Assembly (NCBI GenBank): GCA_022414725.1
Contig: CM039463.1
Span: 73,142,413 to 73,206,412 of the forward strand
DNA: 64,000 bases
From: Microglena sp. YARC
Taxonomy: Eukaryota; Chlorophyta; Chlorophyceae; Chlamydomonadales; Chlamydomonadaceae
Direction of reading: 5' to 3'
Under the pieces are notes generated by a model. It had not been told where the DNA came from. It saw nothing but the letters and a program-made list of their open reading frames with translations, and made no database searches. Shown here one piece after another: positions 28,883-41,474 of this stretch; position 1 is the first letter of the stretch; each line of letters opens with the position of its first letter. Position numbers and translations under genes: made by a program.

Positions 28883-29263
28883 TGTCAGCATGAATTGCGT
28901 TGCTCTCACGCGTTTTATGACTTGGTGACTACTTCTGTACTCCCTTAGAACTATCGGCCCTGACAGCTTCCCGTAGTGACAGTTTCCCTTAGCCTGAGTC
29001 ATTGAGTGACTCAGTGACAGGTTCCTGTCAGCTACTTCACCGGTCTTGCCTTTACCCTGATAGTTTCCCGGCTGCCCGGTTTCCTCTGACATTGACTGTA
29101 TAGTGTCTAACCCTTATCAGGGTATAGCCTACCTTTCTTTCTTCCTCCACTGGTGCCCCTTAATGGGTCTCCTGTGCTTGTAACTTACTCTCGTCTCTGC
29201 ATATATAGATTGGCGTGCTGCACACACAAAGTCCACTCATCCGGAGTGTTATCAAAGCTAATA
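28883..29263 (+). repeat. Copia element 2, 3' LTR
   Basis: 381 bp, apparently identical to 24631-25011. Confidence 0.9.
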
Positions 29264-29268
29264 GCCAC
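29264..29268. repeat. Target-site duplication GCCAC, right
   Basis: Second copy of GCCAC; the interrupted unit resumes here (gccacctacattg), matching the other units. Confidence 0.85.
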
Positions 29269-29847
29269 CTACATTGTTCAATTGGCCTTTCTGGGGTCTC
29301 CTTTTTCTTTGTGCCGTGGTCAACATGTGCTAGTGTGCTTAGTTCCTGTGCGATCCTTCGTTAGCCCTGCTTCTCGCTTGTTACTCTTGGCGTTGTGGGT
29401 CTTAGGGCTCCTCTGCCTTGTGGCATGTTTGTGTTGGGCTGCACATAAATGCTCTTGACTAGAAAGTGTGCTTCGGATGGTAGTGTTCTTAGTCCCTAGC
29501 CACGTTTGCTTGCTTGCACTGTATTCCTAGATAGGGTTGGACGCTCTTCGCTATGCCGGACGGGTGCCCTTGGTGATATACCGTAGGCACCCCACAAGGA
29601 GTAGAGGGAGAGTCCAGATAGACCTTGGTTTCAAGCTGAAAAAAGAGTGTATGGTCGGAACCCAATTCAGCAAGACTTCATAAGTAAGCAATCAAAACAT
29701 AGTAGGGGGCTAAAGAATCCACCGCATAGTAGGGCAAACACGCACAACAAAAGGTTGACTACGTGCATCTAACTTCGGTTATGTAGCCAATACACCGTCC
29801 TTACTGAAAAGGGCTGTAGGACCCAGTGTCCAGAGGCGAACTCGTGA

Positions 29848-29939
29848 CCCCATTCGGATGTCCTCCCTAGTCATGCCTTAGGGAGATAGACCACCCGGAT
29901 GTGAATGAGGTGACAGCCGGTTAGACATCCGGTGCGGGG
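29848..29939. ncRNA. Candidate structured RNA, three-way junction (representative, unit 5)
   Basis: About 92 bases that fold into a closed structure. The basal stem is CCCC/GGGG plus CGGATGTC (29855-29862) with GACATCCG (29924-29931). Arm 1 is CTCCCTA (29863-29869) with TAGGGAG (29879-29885). Arm 2 is CACC (29892-29895) with GGTG (29909-29912). It is present in all sixteen units about 40 bp downstream of tRNA-Glu; the differences I saw lie mainly outside the stems (ggtAcgggg in units 1-3, ggtGcgggg later). It does not match 5S rRNA, SRP RNA or a spliceosomal RNA that I know. Expression is not shown. Confidence 0.35.
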
Positions 29940-29979
29940 CCGCCCAGCCTGATATCTAGTGCAAGGGCCGCCAAAATAA

Positions 29980-30052
29980 CCTCCCCACCGGGGTTCGAAC
30001 CCGGGTCGACCGCGTGAAAGGCGGCAATGCTAGGCCACTACACCATGGGGAG
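29980..30052 (-). tRNA. tRNA-Glu(TTC), unit 5
   Basis: Intact cloverleaf, same as unit 2. Confidence 0.93.
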
Positions 30053-30078
30053 AAATGGGCTTCTCAAGCTTTAAAATC

Positions 30079-30162
30079 TGTCTCCAGTCGGGATCGAACC
30101 AACGACCTCAGGATTAATGACTGAACTTCAGTCCTGCGCTCTCCCAACTGAGCTATAGAGAC
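30079..30162 (-). tRNA. tRNA-Phe(GAA) with 11-base intron, unit 5
   Basis: 84 bases with intron; mature length 73. Acceptor GTCTCTA/TGGAGAC with discriminator A, D-arm GCTC-AGTTGGGA-GAGC, anticodon stem CAGGA/TCCTG with loop CTGAAG...A and anticodon GAA, T-arm GTTGG-TTCGATC-CCGAC. The intron TTCAGTCATTA sits after base 37, the standard nuclear position, and its TTCAG can pair with the anticodon-loop CTGAA, as expected for tRNA splicing endonuclease substrates. It is followed 2 bases later by TTTT. tRNA-Glu lies 26 bp downstream on the same strand but has its own A/B boxes and stop. Confidence 0.94.
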
Positions 30163-31594
30163 GGTTTCCCCATGAGAACTGGGCCAACTGGAAGATGCCA
30201 TCTTCAGCCCAAGAATGTACTCGACTCGCCGAAGAAAAACATGTACCGGAAACGAAAATCGGATTTACAAGATCGCGGGGTCGATCCTCGCAGGGGACAA
30301 TGTCCGTAGGGGAAGAGTCGATTTCCATTGACGGGACGGGGGTCGCCTGACCTCGGAGCGCGCTCTCATTCGCCTACGGATATTAGGGTGTTGGAATGTG
30401 GACACGGTGTAATAAATAATGTCAACAACCATCGTGAATGAACACACACTGCCTCCCGATTCGGGTCTATACCCGGCAAGTTTAGGACCCCTCCACCTCA
30501 CTCAGGAACACCCAGCTTCAGCCACCCGTGCGACCCGTGCTAAATCCCGAAGGACTGTGGTATAGCAACCCCAACACGGGTCCATGTGTTGTTTTGCTGA
30601 GTTCATGCAACGATCTATGTCTAAAACAAAAACTGGACCCCACCCCCGTGCTAAGTTTATGTCACGTACTCTGGTATGCTCTGCTTCCATGCAGCTTGTA
30701 TTCAAGGTTTGTGGGGCTGCCCCCAAAACCCTCCTCCTCTTATAAAACTGGGTAGTAGGCAGGCTGTGCCGCTGTCCTGTCCCGGCATTGTTTTGCTGAG
30801 TTTATGTAAAAACAACTCCTCTCGTGCGCGTACTTCGCTCTCGCACCATGCACAATAGCAATTGGTGCGTGGGGGCAGAGGCCACCTACATTGTTCAATT
30901 GGCCTTTCTGGGGTCTCCTTTTTCTTTGTGCCGTGGTCAACATGTGCTAGTGTGCTTAGTTCCTGTGCGATCCTTCGTTAGCCCTGCTTCTCGCTTCTTA
31001 CTCTTGGCGTTGTGGGTCTTAGGGCTCCTCTGCCTTGTGGCATGTTTGTGTTGGGCTGCACATAAATGCTCTTGACTAGAAAGTGTGCTTCGGATGGTAG
31101 TGTTCTTAGTCCCTAGCCACGTTTGCTTGCTTGCACTGTATTCCTAGATAGGGTTGGACGCTCTTCGCTATGCCGGACGGGTGCCCTTGGTGATATACCG
31201 TAGGCACCCCACAAGGAGTAGAGGGAGAGTCCAGATAGACCTTGGTTCAAGCTGAAAAAAGAGTGTATGGTCGGAACCCAATTCAGCAAGACTTCATAAG
31301 TAAGCAATCAAACATAGTAGGGGGCTAAAGAATCCACCGCATAGTAGGGCAAACACGCACAACAAAAGGTTGACTACGTGCATCTAACTTCGGTTATGTA
31401 GCCAATACACCGTCCTTACTGAAAAGGGCTGTAGGACCCAGTGTCCAGAGGCGAACTCGTGACCCCATTCGGATGTCCTCCCTAGTCATGCCTTAGGGAG
31501 ATAGACCACCCGGATGTGAATGAGGTGACAGCCGGTTAGACATCCGGTGCGGGGCCGCCCAGCCTGATATCTAGTGCAAGGGCCGCCAAAATAA

Positions 31595-31667
31595 CCTCCC
31601 CACCGGGGTTCGAACCCGGGTCGACCGCGTGAAAGGCGGCAATGCTAGGCCACTACACCATGGGGAG
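31595..31667 (-). tRNA. tRNA-Glu(TTC), unit 6
   Basis: Intact; identical to unit 5 as read. Confidence 0.93.
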
Positions 31668-31693
31668 AAATAGGCTTCTCAAGCTTTAAAATC

Positions 31694-31777
31694 TGTCTCC
31701 AGTCGGGATCGAACCAACGACCTCAGGATTAATGACTGAACTTCAGTCCTGCGCTCTCCCAACTGAGCTATAGAGAC
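31694..31777 (-). tRNA. tRNA-Phe(GAA) with intron, unit 6
   Basis: Intact; identical to unit 5. The 5' flank still carries some of the older variants of units 1-3. Confidence 0.93.
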
Positions 31778-33210
31778 GGTTTCCCCATAAGAACTGGGCC
31801 AACTGGAAAATGCCATCTTGAGCCCAGGAATGTACTCGACTCGCCGAAGAAAAACATGTACCGGAAACGAAAATCGGATTTACAAGATCGCGGGTTCGAT
31901 CCTCGCAGGGGACAATGTCCGTAGGGGAAGAGTCGATTTCCATTGACGGGACGGGGGTCGCCTGACCTCGGAGCGCGCTCTCATTCGCCTACGGATATTA
32001 GGGTGTTGGAATGTGGACACGGTGTAATAAATAATGTCAACAACCATCGTGAATGAACACACACTGCCTCCCGATTCGGGTCTATACCCGGCAAGTTTAG
32101 GACCCCTCCACCTCACTCAGGAACACCCAGCTTCAGCCACCCGTGCGACCCGTGCTAAATCCCGAAGGACTGTGGTATAGCAACCCCAACACGGGTCCAT
32201 GTGTTGTTTTGCTGAGTTCATGCAACGATCTATGTCTAAAACAAAAACTGGACCCCACCCCCGTGCTAAGTTTATGTCACGTACTCTGGTATGCTCTGCT
32301 TCCATGCAGCTTGTATTCAAGGTTTGTGGGGCTGCCCCCAAAACCCTCCTCCTCTTATAAAACTGGGTAGTAGGCAGGCTGTGCCGCTGTCCTGTCCCGG
32401 CATTGTTTTGCTGAGTTTATGTAAAAACAACTCCTCTCGTGCGCGTACTTCGCTCTCGCACCATGCACAATAGCAATTGGTGCGTGGGGGGCAGAGGCCA
32501 CCTACATTGTTCAATTGGCCTTTCTGGGGTCTCCTTTTTCTTTGTGCCGTGGTCAACATGTGCTAGTGTGCTTAGTTCCTGTGCGATCCTTCGTTAGCCC
32601 TGCTTCTCGCTTCTTACTCTTGGCGTTGTGGGTCTTAGGGCTCCTCTGCCTTGTGGCATGTTTGTGTTGGGCTGCACATAAATGCTCTTGACTAGAAAGT
32701 GTGCTTCGGATGGTAGTGTTCTTAGTCCCTAGCCACGTTTGCTTGCTTGCACTGTATTCCTAGATAGGGTTGGACGCTCTTCGCTATGCCGGACGGGTGC
32801 CCTTGGTGATATACCGTAGGCACCCCACAAGGAGTAGAGGGAGAGTCCAGATAGACCTTGGTTCAAGCTGAAAAAAGAGTGTATGGTCGGAACCCAATTC
32901 AGCAAGACTTCATAAGTAAGCAATCAAACATAGTAGGGGGCTAAAGAATCCACCGCATAGTAGGGCAAACACGCACAACAAAAGGTTGACTACGTGCATC
33001 TAACTTCGGTTATGTAGCCAATACACCGTCCTTACTGAAAAGGGCTGTAGGACCCAGTGTCCAGAGGCGAACTCGTGACCCCATTCGGATGTCCTCCCTA
33101 GTCATGCCTTAGGGAGATAGACCACCCGGATGTGAATGAGGTGACAGCCGGTTAGACATCCGGTGCGGGGCCGCCCAGCCTGATATCTAGTGCAAGGGCC
33201 GCCAAAATAA

Positions 33211-33283
33211 CCTCCCCACCGGGGTTCGAACCCGGGTCGACCGCGTGAAAGGCGGCAATGCTAGGCCACTACACCATGGGGAG
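33211..33283 (-). tRNA. tRNA-Glu(TTC), unit 7
   Basis: Intact; identical to unit 5. Confidence 0.93.
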
Positions 33284-33309
33284 AAATGGGCTTCTCAAGC
33301 TTTAAAATC

Positions 33310-33393
33310 TGTCTCCAGTCGGGATCGAACCAACGACCTCAGGATTAATGACTGAACTTCAGTCCTGCGCTCTCCCAACTGAGCTATAGAGAC
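33310..33393 (-). tRNA. tRNA-Phe(GAA) with intron, unit 7
   Basis: Intact; identical to unit 5. Confidence 0.93.
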
Positions 33394-34828
33394 GGTTTCC
33401 CCATGAGAACTGGGCCAACTGGAAGATGCCATCTTCAGCCCAAGAATGTACTCGACTCGCCGAAGAAAAAACATGTACCGGAAACGAAAATCGGATTTAC
33501 AAGATCGCGGGTTCGATCCTCGCAGGGGACAATGTCCGTAGGGGAAGAGTCGATTTCCATTGACGGGACGGGGGTCGCCTGACCTCGGAGCGCGCTCTCA
33601 TTCGCCTACGGATATTAGGGTGTTGGAATGTGGACACGGTGTAATAAATAATGTCAACAACCATCGTGAATGAACACACACTGCCTCCCGATTCGGGTCT
33701 ATACCCGGCAAGTTTAGGACCCCTCCACCTCACTCAGGAACACCCAGCTTCAGCCACCCGTGCGACCCGTGCTAAATCCCGAAGGACTGTGGTATAGCAA
33801 CCCCAACACGGGTCCATGTGTTGTTTTGCTGAGTTCATGCAACGATCTATGTCTAAAACAAAAACTGGACCCCACCCCCGTGCTAAGTTTATGTCACGTA
33901 CTCTGGTATGCTCTGCTTCCATGCAGCTTGTATTCAAGGTTTGTGGGGCTGCCCCCAAAACCCTCCTCCTCTTATAAAACTGGGTAGTAGGCAGGCTGTG
34001 CCGCTGTCCTGTCCCGGCATTGTTTTGCTGAGTTTATGTAAAAACAACTCCTCTCGTGCGCGTACTTCGCTCTCGCACCATGCACAATAGCAATTGGTGC
34101 GTGGGGGGCAGAGGCCACCTACATTGTTCAATTGGCCTTTCTGGGGTCTCCTTTTTCTTTGTGCCGTGGTCAACATGTGCTAGTGTGCTTAGTTCCTGTG
34201 CGATCCTTCGTTAGCCCTGCTTCTCGCTTGTTACTCTTGGCGTTGTGGGTCTTAGGGCTCCTCTGCCTTGTGGCATGTTTGTGTTGGGCTGCACATAAAT
34301 GCTCTTGACTAGAAAGTGTGCTTCGGATGGTAGTGTTCTTAGTCCCTAGCCACGTTTGCTTGCTTGCACTGTATTCCTAGATAGGGTTGGACGCTCTTCG
34401 CTATGCCGGACGGGTGCCCTTGGTGATATACCGTAGGCACCCCACAAGGAGTAGAGGGAGAGTCCAGATAGACCTTGGTTCAAGCTGAAAAAAAGAGTGT
34501 ATGGTCGGAACCCAATTCAGCAAGACTTCATAAGTAAGCAATCAAACATAGTAGGGGGCTAAAGAATCCACCGCATAGTAGGGCAAACACGCACAACAAA
34601 AGGTTGACTACGTGCATCTAACTTCGGTTATGTAGCCAATACACCGTCCTTACTGAAAAGGGCTGTAGGACCCAGTGTCCAGAGGCGAACTCGTGACCCC
34701 ATTCGGATGTCCTCCCTAGTCATGCCTTAGGGAGATAGACCACCCGGATGTGAATGAGGTGACAGCCGGTTAGACATCCGGTGCGGGGCCGCCCAGCCTG
34801 ATATCTAGTGCAAGGGCCGCCAAAATAA

Positions 34829-34901
34829 CCTCCCCACCGGGGTTCGAACCCGGGTCGACCGCGTGAAAGGCGGCAATGCTAGGCCACTACACCATGGGGA
34901 G
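34829..34901 (-). tRNA. tRNA-Glu(TTC), unit 8
   Basis: Intact; identical to unit 5. Confidence 0.93.
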
Positions 34902-34927
34902 AAATGGGCTTCTCAAGCTTTAAAATC

Positions 34928-35011
34928 TGTCTCCAGTCGGGATCGAACCAACGACCTCAGGATTAATGACTGAACTTCAGTCCTGCGCTCTCCCAACTGA
35001 GCTATAGAGAC
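34928..35011 (-). tRNA. tRNA-Phe(GAA) with intron, unit 8
   Basis: Intact; identical to unit 5. Confidence 0.93.
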
Positions 35012-36444
35012 GGTTTCCCCATGAGAACTGGGCCAACTGGAAGATGCCATCTTCAGCCCAAGAATGTACTCGACTCGCCGAAGAAAAACATGTACCGGAA
35101 ACGAAAATCGGATTTACAAGATCGCGGGGTCGATCCTCGCAGGGGACAATGTCCGTAGGGGAAGAGTCGATTTCCATTGACGGGACGGGGGTCGCCTGAC
35201 CTCGGAGCGCGCTCTCATTCGCCTACGGATATTAGGGTGTTGGAATGTGGACACGGTGTAATAAATAATGTCAACAACCATCGTGAATGAACACACACTG
35301 CCTCCCGATTCGGGTCTATACCCGGCAAGTTTAGGACCCCTCCACCTCACTCAGGAACACCCAGCTTCAGCCACCCGTGCGACCCGTGCTAAATCCCGAA
35401 GGACTGTGGTATAGCAACCCCAACACGGGTCCATGTGTTGTTTTGCTGAGTTCATGCAACGATCTATGTCTAAAACAAAAACTGGACCCCACCCCCGTGC
35501 TAAGTTTATGTCACGTACTCTGGTATGCTCTGCTTCCATGCAGCTTGTATTCAAGGTTTGTGGGGCTGCCCCCAAAACCCTCCTCCTCTTATAAAACTGG
35601 GTAGTAGGCAGGCTGTGCCGCTGTCCTGTCCCGGCATTGTTTTGCTGAGTTTATGTAAAAACAACTCCTCTCGTGCGCGTACTTCGCTCTCGCACCATGC
35701 ACAATAGCAATTGGTGCGTGGGGGGCAGAGGCCACCTACATTGTTCAATTGGCCTTTCTGGGGTCTCCTTTTTCTTTGTGCCGTGGTCAACATGTGCTAG
35801 TGTGCTTAGTTCCTGTGCGATCCTTCGTTAGCCCTGCTTCTCGCTTGTTACTCTTGGCGTTGTGGGTCTTAGGGCTCCTCTGCCTTGTGGCATGTTTGTG
35901 TTGGGCTGCACATAAATGCTCTTGACTAGAAAGTGTGCTTCGGATGGTAGTGTTCTTAGTCCCTAGCCACGTTTGCTTGCTTGCACTGTATTCCTAGATA
36001 GGGTTGGACGCTCTTCGCTATGCCGGACGGGTGCCCTTGGTGATATACCGTAGGCACCCCACAAGGAGTAGAGGGAGAGTCCAGATAGACCTTGGTTCAA
36101 GCTGAAAAAAGAGTGTATGGTCGGAACCCAATTCAGCAAGACTTCATAAGTAAGCAATCAAACATAGTAGGGGGCTAAAGAATCCACCGCATAGTAGGGC
36201 AAACACGCACAACAAAAGGTTGACTACGTGCATCTAACTTCGGTTATGTAGCCAATACACCGTCCTTACTGAAAAGGGCTGTAGGACCCAGTGTCCAGAG
36301 GCGAACTCGTGACCCCATTCGGATGTCCTCCCTAGTCATGCCTTAGGGAGATAGACCACCCGGATGTGAATGAGGTGACAGCCGGTTAGACATCCGGTGC
36401 GGGGCCGCCCAGCCTGATATCTAGTGCAAGGGCCGCCAAAATAA

Positions 36445-36517
36445 CCTCCCCACCGGGGTTCGAACCCGGGTCGACCGCGTGAAAGGCGGCAATGCTAGGC
36501 CACTACACCATGGGGAG
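36445..36517 (-). tRNA. tRNA-Glu(TTC), unit 9
   Basis: Intact; identical to unit 5. Confidence 0.93.
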
Positions 36518-36543
36518 AAATGGGCTTCTCAAGCTTTAAAATC

Positions 36544-36627
36544 TGTCTCCAGTCGGGATCGAACCAACGACCTCAGGATTAATGACTGAACTTCAGTCCT
36601 GCGCTCTCCCAACTGAGCTATAGAGAC
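36544..36627 (-). tRNA. tRNA-Phe(GAA) with intron, unit 9
   Basis: Intact; identical to unit 5. Confidence 0.93.
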
Positions 36628-38061
36628 GGTTTCCCCATGAGAACTGGGCCAACTGGAAGATGCCATCTTCAGCCCAAGAATGTACTCGACTCGCCGAAGA
36701 AAAACATGTACCGGAAACGAAAATCGGATTTACAAGATCGCGGGGTCGATCCTCGCAGGGGACAATGTCCGTAGGGGAAGAGTCGATTTCCATTGACGGG
36801 ACGGGGGTCGCCTGACCTCGGAGCGCGCTCTCATTCGCCTACGGATATTAGGGTGTTGGAATGTGGACACGGTGTAATAAATAATGTCAACAACCATCGT
36901 GAATGAACACACACTGCCTCCCGATTCGGGTCTATACCCGGCAAGTTTAGGACCCCTCCACCTCACTCAGGAACACCCAGCTTCAGCCACCCGTGCGACC
37001 CGTGCTAAATCCCGAAGGACTGTGGTATAGCAACCCCAACACGGGTCCATGTGTTGTTTTGCTGAGTTCATGCAACGATCTATGTCTAAAACAAAAACTG
37101 GACCCCACCCCCGTGCTAAGTTTATGTCACGTACTCTGGTATGCTCTGCTTCCATGCAGCTTGTATTCAAGGTTTGTGGGGCTGCCCCCAAAACCCTCCT
37201 CCTCTTATAAAACTGGGTAGTAGGCAGGCTGTGCCGCTGTCCTGTCCCGGCATTGTTTTGCTGAGTTTATGTAAAAACAACTCCTCTCGTGCGCGTACTT
37301 CGCTCTCGCACCATGCACAATAGCAATTGGTGCGTGGGGGGCAGAGGCCACCTACATTGTTCAATTGGCCTTTCTGGGGTCTCCTTTTTCTTTGTGCCGT
37401 GGTCAACATGTGCTAGTGTGCTTAGTTCCTGTGCGATCCTTCGTTAGCCCTGCTTCTCGCTTGTTACTCTTGGCGTTGTGGGTCTTAGGGCTCCTCTGCC
37501 TTGTGGCATGTTTGTGTTGGGCTGCACATAAATGCTCTTGACTAGAAAGTGTGCTTCGGATGGTAGTGTTCTTAGTCCCTAGCCACGTTTGCTTGCTTGC
37601 ACTGTATTCCTAGATAGGGTTGGACGCTCTTCGCTATGCCGGACGGGTGCCCTTGGTGATATACCGTAGGCACCCCACAAGGAGTAGAGGGAGAGTCCAG
37701 ATAGACCTTGGTTCAAGCTGAAAAAAAGAGTGTATGGTCGGAACCCAATTCAGCAAGACTTCATAAGTAAGCAATCAAACATAGTAGGGGGCTAAAGAAT
37801 CCACCGCATAGTAGGGCAAACACGCACAACAAAAGGTTGACTACGTGCATCTAACTTCGGTTATGTAGCCAATACACCGTCCTTACTGAAAAGGGCTGTA
37901 GGACCCAGTGTCCAGAGGCGAACTCGTGACCCCATTCGGATGTCCTCCCTAGTCATGCCTTAGGGAGATAGACCACCCGGATGTGAATGAGGTGACAGCC
38001 GGTTAGACATCCGGTGCGGGGCCGCCCAGCCTGATATCTAGTGCAAGGGCCGCCAAAATAA

Positions 38062-38134
38062 CCTCCCCACCGGGGTTCGAACCCGGGTCGACCGCGTGAA
38101 AGGCGGCAATGCTAGGCCACTACACCATGGGGAG
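38062..38134 (-). tRNA. tRNA-Glu(TTC), unit 10
   Basis: Intact; identical to unit 5. Confidence 0.93.
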
Positions 38135-38160
38135 AAATGGGCTTCTCAAGCTTTAAAATC

Positions 38161-38244
38161 TGTCTCCAGTCGGGATCGAACCAACGACCTCAGGATTAAT
38201 GACTGAACTTCAGTCCTGCGCTCTCCCAACTGAGCTATAGAGAC
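38161..38244 (-). tRNA. tRNA-Phe(GAA) with intron, unit 10
   Basis: Intact; identical to unit 5. Confidence 0.93.
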
Positions 38245-39675
38245 GGTTTCCCCATGAGAACTGGGCCAACTGGAAGATGCCATCTTCAGCCCAAGAATGT
38301 ACTCGACTCGCCGAAGAAAAACATGTACCGGAAACGAAAATCGGATTTACAAGATCGCGGGTTCGATCCTCGCAGGGGACAATGTCCGTAGGGGAAGAGT
38401 CGATTTCCATTGACGGGACGGGGGTCGCCTGACCTCGGAGCGCGCTCTCATTCGCCTACGGATATTAGGGTGTTGGAATGTGGACACGGTGTAATAAATA
38501 ATGTCAACAACCATCGTGAATGAACACACACTGCCTCCCGATTCGGGTCTATACCCGGCAAGTTTAGGACCCCTCCACCTCACTCAGGAACACCCAGCTT
38601 CAGCCACCCGTGCGACCCGTGCTAAATCCCGAAGGACTGTGGTATAGCAACCCCAACACGGGTCCATGTGTTGTTTTGCTGAGTTCATGCAACGATCTAT
38701 GTCTAAAACAAAAACTGGACCCCACCCCCGTGCTAAGTTTATGTCACGTACTCTGGTATGCTCTGCTTCCATGCAGCTTGTATTCAAGGTTTGTGGGGCT
38801 GCCCCAAAACCCTCCTCCTCTTATAAAACTGGGTAGTAGGCAGGCTGTGCCGCTGTCCTGTCCCGGCATTGTTTTGCTGAGTTTATGTAAAAACAACTCC
38901 TCTCGTGCGCGTACTTCGCTCTCGCACCATGCACAATAGCAATTGGTGCGTGGGGGGCAGAGGCCACCTACATTGTTCAATTGGCCTTTCTGGGGTCTCC
39001 TTTTTCTTTGTGCCGTGGTCAACATGTGCTAGTGTGCTTAGTTCCTGTGCGATCCTTCGTTAGCCCTGCTTCTCGCTTGTTACTCTTGGCGTTGTGGGTC
39101 TTAGGGCTCCTCTGCCTTGTGGCATGTTTGTGTTGGGCTGCACATAAATGCTCTTGACTAGAAAGTGTGCTTCGGATGGTAGTGTTCTTAGTCCCTAGCC
39201 ACGTTTGCTTGCTTGCACTGTATTCCTAGATAGGGTTGGACGCTCTTCGCTATGCCGGACGGGTGCCCTTGGTGATATACCGTAGGCACCCCACAAGGAG
39301 TAGAGGGAGAGTCCAGATAGACCTTGGTTCAAGCTGAAAAAAGAGTGTATGGTCGGAACCCAATTCAGCAAGACTTCATAAGTAAGCAATCAAACATAGT
39401 AGGGGGCTAAAGAATCCACCGCATAGTAGGGCAAACACGCACAACAAAAGGTTGACTACGTGCATCTAACTTCGGTTATGTAGCCAATACACCGTCCTTA
39501 CTGAAAAGGGCTGTAGGACCCAGTGTCCAGAGGCGAACTCGTGACCCCATTCGGATGTCCTCCCTAGTCATGCCTTAGGGAGATAGACCACCCGGATGTG
39601 AATGAGGTGACAGCCGTTAGACATCCGGTGCGGGGCCGCCCAGCCTGATATCTAGTGCAAGGGCCGCCAAAATAA

Positions 39676-39748
39676 CCTCCCCACCGGGGTTCGAACCCGG
39701 GTCGACCGCGTGAAAGGCGGCAATGCTAGGCCACTACACCATGGGGAG
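39676..39748 (-). tRNA. tRNA-Glu(TTC), unit 11
   Basis: Intact; identical to unit 5. Confidence 0.93.
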
Positions 39749-39774
39749 AAATGGGCTTCTCAAGCTTTAAAATC

Positions 39775-39858
39775 TGTCTCCAGTCGGGATCGAACCAACG
39801 ACCTCAGGATTAATGACTGAACTTCAGTCCTGCGCTCTCCCAACTGAGCTATAGAGAC
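39775..39858 (-). tRNA. tRNA-Phe(GAA) with intron, unit 11
   Basis: Intact; identical to unit 5. Confidence 0.93.
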
Positions 39859-41291
39859 GGTTTCCCCATGAAAACTGGGCCAACTGGAAGATGCCATCTT
39901 CAGCCCAAGAATGTACTCGACTCGCCGAAGAAAAACATGTACCGGAAACGAAAATCGGATTTACAAGATCGCGGGGTCGATCCTCGCAGGGGACAATGTC
40001 CGTAGGGGAAGAGTCGATTTCCATTGACGGGACGGGGGTCGCCTGACCTCGGAGCGCGCTCTCATTCGCCTACGGATATTAGGGTGTTGGAATGTGGACA
40101 CGGTGTAATAAATAATGTCAACAACCATCGTGAATGAACACACACTGCCTCCCGATTCGGGTCTATACCCGGCAAGTTTAGGACCCCTCCACCTCACTCA
40201 GGAACACCCAGCTTCAGCCACCCGTGCGACCCGTGCTAAATCCCGAAGGACTGTGGTATAGCAACCCCAACACGGGTCCATGTGTTGTTTTGCTGAGTTC
40301 ATGCAACGATCTATGTCTAAAACAAAAACTGGACCCCACCCCCGTGCTAAGTTTATGTCACGTACTCTGGTATGCTCTGCTTCCATGCAGCTTGTATTCA
40401 AGGTTTGTGGGGCTGCCCCCAAAACCCTCCTCCTCTTATAAAACTGGGTAGTAGGCAGGCTGTGCCGCTGTCCTGTCCCGGCATTGTTTTGCTGAGTTTA
40501 TGTAAAAACAACTCCTCTCGTGCGCGTACTTCGCTCTCGCACCATGCACAATAGCAATTGGTGCGTGGGGGGCAGAGGCCACCTACATTGTTCAATTGGC
40601 CTTTCTGGGGTCTCCTTTTTCTTTGTGCCGTGGTCAACATGTGCTAGTGTGCTTAGTTCCTGTGCGATCCTTCGTTAGCCCTGCTTCTCGCTTGTTACTC
40701 TTGGCGTTGTGGGTCTTAGGGCTCCTCTGCCTTGTGGCATGTTTGTGTTGGGCTGCACATAAATGCTCTTGACTAGAAAGTGTGCTTCGGATGGTAGTGT
40801 TCTTAGTCCCTAGCCACGTTTGCTTGCTTGCACTGTATTCCTAGATAGGGTTGGACGCTCTTCGCTATGCCGGACGGGTGCCCTTGGTGATATACCGTAG
40901 GCACCCCACAAGGAGTAGAGGGAGAGTCCAGATAGACCTTGGTTCAAGCTGAAAAAAGAGTGTATGGTCGGAACCCAATTCAGCAAGACTTCATAAGTAA
41001 GCAATCAAACATAGTAGGGGGCTAAAGAATCCACCGCATAGTAGGGCAAACACGCACAACAAAAGGTTGACTACGTGCATCTAACTTCGGTTATGTAGCC
41101 AATACACCGTCCTTACTGAAAAGGGCTGTAGGACCCAGTGTCCAGAGGCGAACTCGTGACCCCATTCGGATGTCCTCCCTAGTCATGCCTTAGGGAGATA
41201 GACCACCCGGATGTGAATGAGGTGACAGCCGGTTAGACATCCGGTGCGGGGGCGCCCAGCCTGATATCTAGTGCAAGGGCCGCCAAAATAA

Positions 41292-41364
41292 CCTCCCCAC
41301 CGGGGTTCGAACCCGGGTCGACCGCGTGAAAGGCGGCAATGCTAGGCCACTACACCATGGGGAG
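41292..41364 (-). tRNA. tRNA-Glu(TTC), unit 12
   Basis: Intact; identical to unit 5. Confidence 0.93.
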
Positions 41365-41390
41365 AAATGGGCTTCTCAAGCTTTAAAATC

Positions 41391-41474
41391 TGTCTCCAGT
41401 CGGGATCGAACCAACGACCTCAGGATTAATGACTGAACTTCAGTCCTGCGCTCTCCCAACTGAGCTATAGAGAC
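41391..41474 (-). tRNA. tRNA-Phe(GAA) with intron, unit 12
   Basis: Intact; identical to unit 5. Confidence 0.93.

Larger units (their letters stand above)
24631..29263 (+). mobile_element. Copia-family element 2, non-autonomous (inside tRNA array)
   Basis: 4,633 bp on the plus strand with 381-bp LTRs (24631-25011 and 28883-29263) that look identical, and a 5-bp TSD. The LTR ends (TGTCAGC...GCTAATA) and large parts match element 1, so it is the same family. It keeps the gag start (25048), the integrase C-terminal half (about 26290-26866) and the hinge after integrase (to about 27400). The gag middle, protease and both catalytic domains of pol are missing or unreadable. From 27400 to 28380 there is T-rich sequence with no homology I can see; 28380-28882 matches the 3' UTR of element 1. 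It needs enzymes supplied in trans. Confidence 0.9.
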
